Shown: positions 7,558 to 12,761 of the stretch, one piece after another
How positions within the stretch are numbered: the stretch's first letter is position 1
How the letters are laid out: every line of letters begins with the position of its first letter
NCBI GenBank assembly: GCA_947311455.1
Contig: CAMZKY010000166.1
Location: 1 to 12,761 of the forward strand
DNA: 12,761 nt
Reading direction: 5' to 3'
Source: an uncultured Marinosulfonomonas sp.
Lineage (GTDB): Bacteria > Pseudomonadota > Alphaproteobacteria > Rhodobacterales > Rhodobacteraceae
The notes under the pieces: model-generated
What the model was told of the DNA's origin: nothing
Seen by the model: only the letters and a program-made list of their open reading frames with translations
The model's database searches: none
Made by a program: the position numbers and the translations under genes

Positions 7558-7582
7558 TGTCGCGGTATTTTGAACCGCGATA
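7558..7582. terminator. Hairpin after dedA, possible terminator without a clear T tract
   Basis: TGTCGCGGT (7558-7566) pairs with ACCGCGATA (7574-7582), nine pairs with one G-T wobble, over a 7-base loop. It lies 24 bases after the dedA stop. There is no T run on either side in either direction, so it may act as an mRNA 3'-end stabiliser or weak terminator rather than a standard intrinsic terminator. Confidence 0.4.
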
Positions 7583-7635
7583 AACTGACAGGATTTCTAG
7601 GCGCACCCAATTTGTATTTACATACTTTGGAAATG

Positions 7636-7868
7636 TTACACGTCTCGCAGTGCGGTCCAAAAACCCATGGCACCATCCCCACAGGCCAGATCGGGCGCAG
7701 TCGTCAGCCCTCGTTTCTTCAAGCTGCGAAGAAGATCTCGCCAACTGGCAGCATTCTCGCATAGCCCGTCCATGATGCCAAGAACATCCTTGTTACGGTA
7801 TTCGTCCGCACCAACATTTACCAACATACATTAACGTCATCGTCCAGGCGCGGGTTGAAGTAGACCCC
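7636..7868 (-). pseudogene. Decayed fragment of an IS256-family (Mutator-type) transposase
   Basis: The minus strand encodes about 78 residues matching the central catalytic region of IS256-family transposases as I know it. VYFNPRLDDD is encoded at about 7836-7865 and, after a frame change, LVNVGADEYRNKDVLGIMDG, ASWRDLLRSLKKRGL and CGDGAMGFWTAL (7639-7827). The second catalytic Asp (GDGA) is kept, codon 7675-7677. Between the blocks a base appears lost and a TAA occurs where the family usually has RQC, so the frame is broken. The codon where the first catalytic Asp of the usual DGVY motif is expected reads GTG (7869-7871), outside the clear match. The N-terminal third, the C-terminal part with the catalytic Glu and the terminal repeats are not recognisable. 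This is a dead relic, not an active element. Family recognition is from memory of conserved motifs, not a search. Confidence 0.78.
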
Positions 7869-7895
7869 CACAACCGATGTTACCCCACATCAACG

Positions 7896-7982
7896 CAATT
7901 CACTGCCGCGAACTCCGAAGCCAGGTCACCGACAACTTCTGAATAATCTCAAACCAAGACTTTCGGGTTTTGGAGTGAATTG
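7896..7982. repeat. Short imperfect inverted repeat near the transposase relic
   Basis: CAATTCACT at 7896-7904 and AGTGAATTG at 7974-7982 are perfect 9-base inverted copies 69 bases apart, with scattered extra matches outward and inward (GC.AGTGAATTG.G). They might be leftovers of mobile-element ends or a minor intergenic repeat. A chance match is possible. Confidence 0.25.
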
Positions 7983-8090
7983 GGTATAATCGTTCATCTA
8001 ACGCAAGAAAAATAAACAAAACTCGAAACAATCCCAACGCAACACTGTGCCGCGAACACACATGCCTTTAGATAATTGCGAAACGCTTAA

Positions 8091-8897
8091 TCACGACGCC
8101 CCTAGCAATTGATCCATCATCGCTGAGGGCTGATCACAGCCTGCTTCTCCAATGATTTTGGCGGGCACGCCGGCCACGGTTTTGCGCGCTGGCACATCGT
8201 GTAAAACAACGGAACCAGCCGCGATGCGCGAACATGATCCAACCTCGATACTCCCCAGCACCTTGGCCCCTGCCCCGATCAGCACCCCATTGCCGATTTT
8301 CGGGTGACGATCGCCATCTTCTTTGCCGGTACCACCCAGTGTTACGGCGTGCAACATCGACACATTGTTCCCGACCACCGCCGTTTCGCCAATCACAATT
8401 GAATGGGCGTGATCAATCATGATGCCATTGCCGAGGGTGGCGGCGGGGTGAATATCAACGCCGAAAATCTCAGAAATACGCATTTGAAAATAAAACGCGA
8501 TATCACGGCGGCCTTGTTTCCAAAGCCAATGCGCGATGCGATAGGCTTGCACCGCTTGAAAGCCTTTGAAAAACAAAAGCGGCTGTAAAAGGCGGTGACA
8601 GGCCGGATCACGATCCCGAATGGCCAGCAAATCAGCGCGCCCTGCAATGCCAATGCTTGTATCTGTAGAATAGGCGGTATCGGCAATCTCGCGCAGAATT
8701 TGCTCTGACATTTCAGCCGAGGCCAGCTTTAGCGAAATTCGATAAGCCAGCGCGTTTTCCAATGTTTCATGGTGCAAAACCGAAGAATGCACAACACCAC
8801 CCAATAACGGTTCGGAAATCACCATTTGTTTGGCTTCTTCACATATCAATTCCCAAACGGTGTCGGAATTTGCCACTGAATGTACTGTGGATGTCAT
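8091..8897 (-). CDS. cysE: Serine O-acetyltransferase CysE
   Basis: A 268-residue enzyme that makes O-acetylserine from serine and acetyl-CoA, the first committed step of cysteine synthesis. Residues about 10-140 are the N-terminal helical domain, including RDRDPACHRLLQPLLFFKGFQA (94-115) with the serine-binding D97. The C-terminal part is a left-handed beta-helix of hexapeptide repeats. Catalytic residues correspond to E. coli CysE: D162 and H163 in IDHAHSIVIGET, and H198 in GDRHPKIGNGV; VTLGGTGK (185-192) follows the active-site turn. The tail stops at MDQLLGAS, without the longer extension ending in Ile that docks into CysK in the E. coli complex. A GAGAG ribosome binding site (8904-8908) lies 6 bases before the ATG. 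It follows the GTA gene in the same direction after 172 bases that hold two hairpins. Confidence 0.95.
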   Translation of the reverse strand: MTSTVHSVANSDTVWELICEEAKQMVISEPLLGGVVHSSVLHHETLENALAYRISLKLASAEMSEQILREIADTAYSTDTSIGIAGRADLLAIRDRDPACHRLLQPLLFFKGFQAVQAYRIAHWLWKQGRRDIAFYFQMRISEIFGVDIHPAATLGNGIMIDHAHSIVIGETAVVGNNVSMLHAVTLGGTGKEDGDRHPKIGNGVLIGAGAKVLGSIEVGSCSRIAAGSVVLHDVPARKTVAGVPAKIIGEAGCDQPSAMMDQLLGAS

Positions 8898-8907
8898 GAT
8901 ATACTCT

Positions 8908-8922
8908 CGGTGATAAACACCG
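8908..8922 (-). promoter_or_regulatory. Small hairpin abutting the cysE ribosome binding site
   Basis: On the minus strand CGGTG-TTTAT-CACCG forms a perfect 5-bp stem with a 5-base loop. Its last base is the first neighbour of the GAGAG ribosome binding site at 8904-8908, so folding or protein binding there could affect initiation. The stem is short and a regulatory role is inference. Confidence 0.3.
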
Positions 8923-8937
8923 CTCCAGTCCGCGCAA

Positions 8938-8965
8938 AATAGCGCACAAAACTTTGTGCGCTATT
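8938..8965 (-). terminator. Perfect 13-bp palindrome between the GTA gene and cysE; terminator or operator
   Basis: AATAGCGCACAAA (8938-8950) and TTTGTGCGCTATT (8953-8965) are exact inverted copies separated by two bases; as RNA a 12-bp stem with a tetraloop forms. On the minus strand the stem runs into UUUU, consistent with a terminator for the GTA transcript, 104 bases after the GTA stop. The near-perfect symmetry would also suit a dimeric repressor site in the cysE leader. Which of the two holds depends on where cysE transcription starts. Confidence 0.55.
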
Positions 8966-8981
8966 CAAGACTTAAACTATA

Positions 8982-9011
8982 TCTATATGGATTTAAACAG
9001 GTGGGCACCAA
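8982..9011 (-). promoter_or_regulatory. Possible cysE promoter
   Basis: On the minus strand TTGGTG (9006-9011) and TATAGA (8982-8987) are 18 bases apart. A transcript from here would start near 8975 and have a leader of about 75-80 bases containing both hairpins. The direct repeat TTAAAC at 8972-8977 and 8993-8998, 21 bases apart, flanks the -10. An alternative is TTGCGC with TATCAC (8914-8935), which would leave only about ten leader bases. Confidence 0.3.
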
Positions 9012-9069
9012 ATTTCACGATCAACTTATTGTGGAGAAGCACAAAAACAAGCCCGCTGTGAAAACAGTA

Positions 9070-12000
9070 TCAAACCAGTATCTGAAGGGTTGAAAACGGC
9101 CCAAATCCAAAGCTATCGGAAATTTGCGCGACATCGATGTTATACGGGGTGGCAATCCCGTCGCTGATTTGATCTGCGTTTGCATATGTCCAGTTTGGCG
9201 TGGCCACAATGGTTTCGCGAACAACGCTGAGGCCATTCATCACCCGCACAACATATTGTTCGGAGGTTTCCGCCAGCGGGACTTCGAAGGCTTCCCATGT
9301 ATCGCCATCGCGGCGCGTGCGCCTGATCCAGCTTACATCAATATCGGAGCCAGCATTGCGCACCCCCTTAACATGGCAAGGCGAATACGGGCGTAATCCG
9401 ATGCCCTTGAATGCCTCGATCCGGTGCACAAAAGAGGGATCACTATAATCGCGTGCTGCCGGCCCGATGCGATAGTGTCGTGCCAGATTTCGCGCATTTT
9501 CAAGCAGGTTGATTTGCTCGGGAATGCCATTGAGCACCACAAAGAAACTGCCCGCAGGCCATGCCCCATCTACGATTGCATTGCTTCCCGCCTGCCCGCG
9601 CAGGCGCGTTGACACATCATAAGTATTAGGCGCAACAAGATCGGCATTTTGAAACTGGATAAGCTCCCAATTATCGGACGATCCATCACCGATTGCTGCC
9701 AGATTTGCACCATTTAGCATGTTTTCCATCGTGATCGATGACAACGTCCCCGATGCAATTTTCACCCGCAGCGGCGCACCACGATCGATCAGACCCGCGG
9801 ATGTTTTTTCTAAAGGTGTCTCGGTTTTGCCGATGATGGAGGCTGCCGAAATGATTGAATTCAGCGTATAACCACTATCAGAAGGTGCAGAATACACCGC
9901 CGCATCATTTTGCCAAGGCTTTGCCGAGATAGCAATATAGGGCGCAACAGGATTTTCATCACCACGCAATAGCGGTAAATCCAGGAACACGGGAAATAAC
10001 GGCACCGAAGGAATAAACGGTTTAAGCGTAAACCCTTCTTCAAGCGTGTCTTTTTTACCGTAGACACTTGGTTCAACACGTATCGCCTCAATGCGTTGCG
10101 CCCCCGATAATTCCACCTGATCAATCCGGTAAAGCCCCGCCCCTTTGCCAGTAGGCAGCGCAACAATATCGCCGGCGCCAAGATTTAGTTTGGAAGGTGG
10201 CAATGCAAATTGTATGCTGTCTTTGGCGATACGGCTTTCGGCAAGCCAACGATCAACAATATTGCGCGCCTCGCCTTTCGACAGCGCCAGCGAAATCTCG
10301 GTGTGCGAAACCACGATGTTTTTTTCATCCGGATGCGCGGCCTCGGCTGACGATATTTCATAATCATTGCCAGAGTCGACATAATTCAGCCGAACCCGGT
10401 TTGCCGATTCAGAATTTGGTGTGCGAACGGATTGAACAAGCCCGTTTTGATCATCCAGAGCCGCAAGCGTTTCGGTGGATATTTCGCCGGTTTGCACGCC
10501 TGTCCGGTTTTTGAAAACCAGTTGTCCTTCGCGTTCTATGGCCTCAAACCCGTAGGCGATCATCAAAGGCTGCAAAGCCGATCTTGCGGTTTGGGTGGCG
10601 TCGATTTTATACCCGCGTACATAGCCATAAAGCGCCGAGACATCAATTTGATCTACACCGGATCGATTGCAGATTTCACTGACAACAGATGCCAATGATC
10701 GCGCCGCGGTGCGCCCATTTATCCAATGGCCACGGGTGTAATTTGTACTGTCCGACCACAAAGCCGCATTTCCGGGAAAGCTGGGAAAAGGCCGTGTATC
10801 CCACGCCCAGACATGCGCATGTGACAGGTCAAGCATCTGGATACCACTATCGCTGTCTGTCGGATTATTATTGGCATCTGACCAGAAGCTATAGATCGCA
10901 CGCAGGTATTGCATCTGCATCAGTTCGTCTTTGGCCCCTGTTGAAAACCGCGGCAAGCTGGATTCTGATGATTTCGGATCAACAAATTTGTTCGGCTCAT
11001 TGGTGCCTTTATCAACGGCAGCACAGCCAATTTCGGTAAACCAGATCGGTTTTGATCCGGGCATCCATGCGGTGGCTGCTGCCTGCCTGACGCCCGCTAT
11101 GCGTTCGTGATGGGGGTTCAGCCACCAGTTTTTAATATCTTTATACCGGTAAACCCACGGTTCATCATGCGCACCATCGGTGATTTCTGTTCTGATTTGG
11201 GCGGTGCGCGATTCTGGTGAATGGTAGTAGTAATCATAGCCTTCGCCACCCAGAATATTTGATTTCAGGTAGTCAAGGTTATAGATCGAGCCGAATTCCG
11301 CATCCAGATGCTCTGTGCCCTCGCGCCAATCCGACATCGGCATATAATTATCGATCCCGATAAAATCTATATTGGCATCGGCCCACAGCGGATCAAGGTG
11401 GAACAGGCGATCATTGCTGCCGTCATTGGGCTGATAACCAAAATATTCCGTCCAATCCGCAGCATAGCTGATCTTGGTGCCCGCACCCAAAATTATGCGC
11501 ACATCTGTTGCAAGCTGTGTTAACGCCTGAACGGCGGGAAAAACATTACCCGCTGATCGTATCTGTGTGAGACCACGCATTTCAGACCCGATCAAAAACG
11601 CATCAACGCCACCTGCTTGCGCACATAAATGCGCGTAATGTAAAATGAAACGGCGGTATGACCATTCGGCAGGCCCAGTATAGCTTACGCCATCCGCCGT
11701 GGCCGTAAAATCGGCAATCCCCGCAGTGCCAAAAAACGTATCAACCTCGGCTTGAGCAAAGGCACTACCATCGGGCGAACCCGCTTGAGTGGGCGCAATA
11801 GACAATGTGATGCGCCCCCGCCAGGGCAAATGCGCCTGACCAATATTGCCGGAATAAGGATCTGTCAGCGTGTTCCCTTCTAATTGATCCATCAGGATAA
11901 ATGGGTAAAACACCACCTCTTTGCCCTTGGATTTAAGGTGCGTGATGGCCTCGATCACGGATTTATCTGTTGGCGTGCCCCCATAGATCGGGTTTCCATC

Positions 12001-12761
12001 AATTTTCGGAATAACTTGTGCGCTGCTTCTGTCTAAACCAGACACGGTCCAAGGCATGCCTTCACCATCGGCATCGGATTGTTCAACTTTAGGCTGGATG
12101 GCGATTGAGTTGCAGCGTAAATCATCCCCGAACCATGACACAACCAGCGAGCCGGATTTTAAATTCGGCAGCTCTTCGATCACGTTTTCCGTGGATGTTA
12201 GAAAGTCTGATTTCCCGGACGGGCTATTGACATTGGCCGAGCGATTTACCCCCAAGCCATCTGAATAATGCACCGGCGTTGTAGCAAGCGCATATTCACC
12301 AGTGCCCGGGATCATCGCCACCCCTTGAACGGCATCCGAGATATCAAATTCTTCGGGCGTTTGGGCGGGGCGCAATACTTCAAAATTGAATTGCGGCACA
12401 CGGTTGCCAAACTTGGCCAGATCCAGATCTTCGATTACCACATAGGCAATTCCGCGGTAGGCCGGTGCCTTATCCGCGCCCTCGACTGCTGATATTTTCG
12501 GATCAGGCATTTGGATGTCGCTGCCAGTATAAACGCGTAAGTTCAGATCATCGCGGGCAATTTCCACGCCATCCGCCCAGATGCGCCCAACATGCGAAAT
12601 TTCGCCTTCGCACAACGCAATCGCAATGCTAACGGTGTAAGTATACTGTGTGGTTTTGGGAGTGGAAGGCGCGCCTTTACCGCCGCCGCCAGTTGTCGTG
12701 ACTGTTTCGTTAAAGCGTGAGGCCCAGATAACTTGCCCGCCCACGCGCATCCGGCCGAAAA
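9070..12761 (-). CDS. Gene transfer agent tail-tip 'megatron' protein with TIM-barrel domain (RcGTA gp15-like), N-terminus outside window
   Basis: About 1230 C-terminal residues are visible. The frame stays open to the right edge and reads FGR before the internal M at 12750, as expected from the family motif GRMRVGGQVIWASRF, so roughly 70 N-terminal residues are missing compared with the usual length near 1300. Layout, numbered from that Met: residues 1-190 an N-terminal tail-hub region with a Gly-rich loop; about 190-630 the GTA TIM-barrel domain, with glycosidase-like acidic positions E390 (FLIGSEMRGL) and E573 (IWFTEIGCAAVD); about 680-870 a phage tail-hub type domain (ARSALQPLMIAYGFEAIEREGQLVFKNR); then a C-terminal beta-rich region. 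In Rhodobacter capsulatus GTA this protein forms the central tail tip that contacts and penetrates the recipient envelope. Lysogenic prophage origin is less likely than GTA because of the TIM domain and the cysE neighbour. It is probably the last gene of the GTA cluster, the rest lying to the right. Confidence 0.92.
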   Translation of the reverse strand, partial: FGRMRVGGQVIWASRFNETVTTTGGGGKGAPSTPKTTQYTYTVSIAIALCEGEISHVGRIWADGVEIARDDLNLRVYTGSDIQMPDPKISAVEGADKAPAYRGIAYVVIEDLDLAKFGNRVPQFNFEVLRPAQTPEEFDISDAVQGVAMIPGTGEYALATTPVHYSDGLGVNRSANVNSPSGKSDFLTSTENVIEELPNLKSGSLVVSWFGDDLRCNSIAIQPKVEQSDADGEGMPWTVSGLDRSSAQVIPKIDGNPIYGGTPTDKSVIEAITHLKSKGKEVVFYPFILMDQLEGNTLTDPYSGNIGQAHLPWRGRITLSIAPTQAGSPDGSAFAQAEVDTFFGTAGIADFTATADGVSYTGPAEWSYRRFILHYAHLCAQAGGVDAFLIGSEMRGLTQIRSAGNVFPAVQALTQLATDVRIILGAGTKISYAADWTEYFGYQPNDGSNDRLFHLDPLWADANIDFIGIDNYMPMSDWREGTEHLDAEFGSIYNLDYLKSNILGGEGYDYYYHSPESRTAQIRTEITDGAHDEPWVYRYKDIKNWWLNPHHERIAGVRQAAATAWMPGSKPIWFTEIGCAAVDKGTNEPNKFVDPKSSESSLPRFSTGAKDELMQMQYLRAIYSFWSDANNNPTDSDSGIQMLDLSHAHVWAWDTRPFPSFPGNAALWSDSTNYTRGHWINGRTAARSLASVVSEICNRSGVDQIDVSALYGYVRGYKIDATQTARSALQPLMIAYGFEAIEREGQLVFKNRTGVQTGEISTETLAALDDQNGLVQSVRTPNSESANRVRLNYVDSGNDYEISSAEAAHPDEKNIVVSHTEISLALSKGEARNIVDRWLAESRIAKDSIQFALPPSKLNLGAGDIVALPTGKGAGLYRIDQVELSGAQRIEAIRVEPSVYGKKDTLEEGFTLKPFIPSVPLFPVFLDLPLLRGDENPVAPYIAISAKPWQNDAAVYSAPSDSGYTLNSIISAASIIGKTETPLEKTSAGLIDRGAPLRVKIASGTLSSITMENMLNGANLAAIGDGSSDNWELIQFQNADLVAPNTYDVSTRLRGQAGSNAIVDGAWPAGSFFVVLNGIPEQINLLENARNLARHYRIGPAARDYSDPSFVHRIEAFKGIGLRPYSPCHVKGVRNAGSDIDVSWIRRTRRDGDTWEAFEVPLAETSEQYVVRVMNGLSVVRETIVATPNWTYANADQISDGIATPYNIDVAQISDSFGFGPFSTLQILV

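Larger units (their letters stand above)
7534..8090. other. 557-base gap without an intact gene, between convergent dedA and cysE
   Basis: Short open frames exist on both strands, but none has coding character apart from the transposase fragment listed separately. Contents seen: a hairpin at 7558-7582, the IS256-family remnant at 7636-7868, an imperfect inverted repeat at about 7896-7982 and a lone TATAAT at 7985-7990 without a convincing -35 partner. From about 7990 to 8090 the sequence is AT-rich and I see nothing in it. No strong terminator for cysE was found on the minus strand. Confidence 0.7.

Noticed and set aside
7546..7764. A 72-codon plus-strand open frame after dedA.
   Set aside because: It has no ribosome binding site and runs antisense through the transposase relic; its composition is explained by that overlap.
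7985..7990. A perfect TATAAT box.
   Set aside because: No acceptable -35 lies 15-19 bases upstream and no gene starts downstream on the plus strand.
8972..8998. A CtrA-type site (TTAA-N7-TTAA) near cysE, considered because CtrA controls GTA genes.
   Set aside because: The two TTAA elements are 17 bases apart rather than 7.
1..12761. CRISPR arrays, tRNA or rRNA genes, toxin-antitoxin or other defence genes.
   Set aside because: No regularly spaced repeats, no tRNA-like cloverleaf and no ORF matching such families was seen by eye on either strand.

Overview
The window looks like chromosomal DNA of an alphaproteobacterium, most likely a Rhodobacterales (Rhodobacteraceae/Roseobacter-type) species of moderate GC. 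The main evidence is a gene for the large TIM-barrel tail-tip protein of a gene transfer agent (GTA) lying next to cysE, plus a DUF2927 lipoprotein followed by a CoxE-like VWA protein. No taxonomic search was possible, so the assignment rests on family recognition.

Region 1 (1-3312, + strand): the 3' part of an unrecognised helical protein overlaps xerD, the site-specific recombinase that resolves chromosome dimers. After a short gap with a plausible promoter comes a CNNM/CBS-pair membrane protein of the CorC/HlyC family, followed by a possible terminator.

Region 2 (3406-7533, + strand): a tightly packed run of six genes reads GNAT acetyltransferase, DUF2927 lipoprotein, 52-residue two-helix membrane protein, CoxE-like VWA protein, 109-residue single-span membrane protein, DedA-family membrane protein. 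Most junctions touch or overlap (TGATG; stop directly followed by ATG; an 8-base ATGACTGA overlap), so the set is probably one translationally coupled transcript. Four of the six products are predicted to be in or attached to the envelope. The combined function is not known to me and this is the most interesting coding unit here.

Region 3 (7534-8090): a 557-base stretch without an intact gene lies between the convergent dedA and cysE. It carries a hairpin just after dedA and a decayed, antisense fragment of an IS256-family transposase with a frameshift and a stop.

Region 4 (8091-12761, - strand): cysE (serine O-acetyltransferase) is preceded by a 172-base gap containing a perfect 13-bp palindrome, a second small hairpin that abuts the ribosome binding site, and a plausible promoter. 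Upstream of it is the GTA tail-tip protein, which runs off the right edge of the window; the rest of the GTA cluster should lie beyond it.
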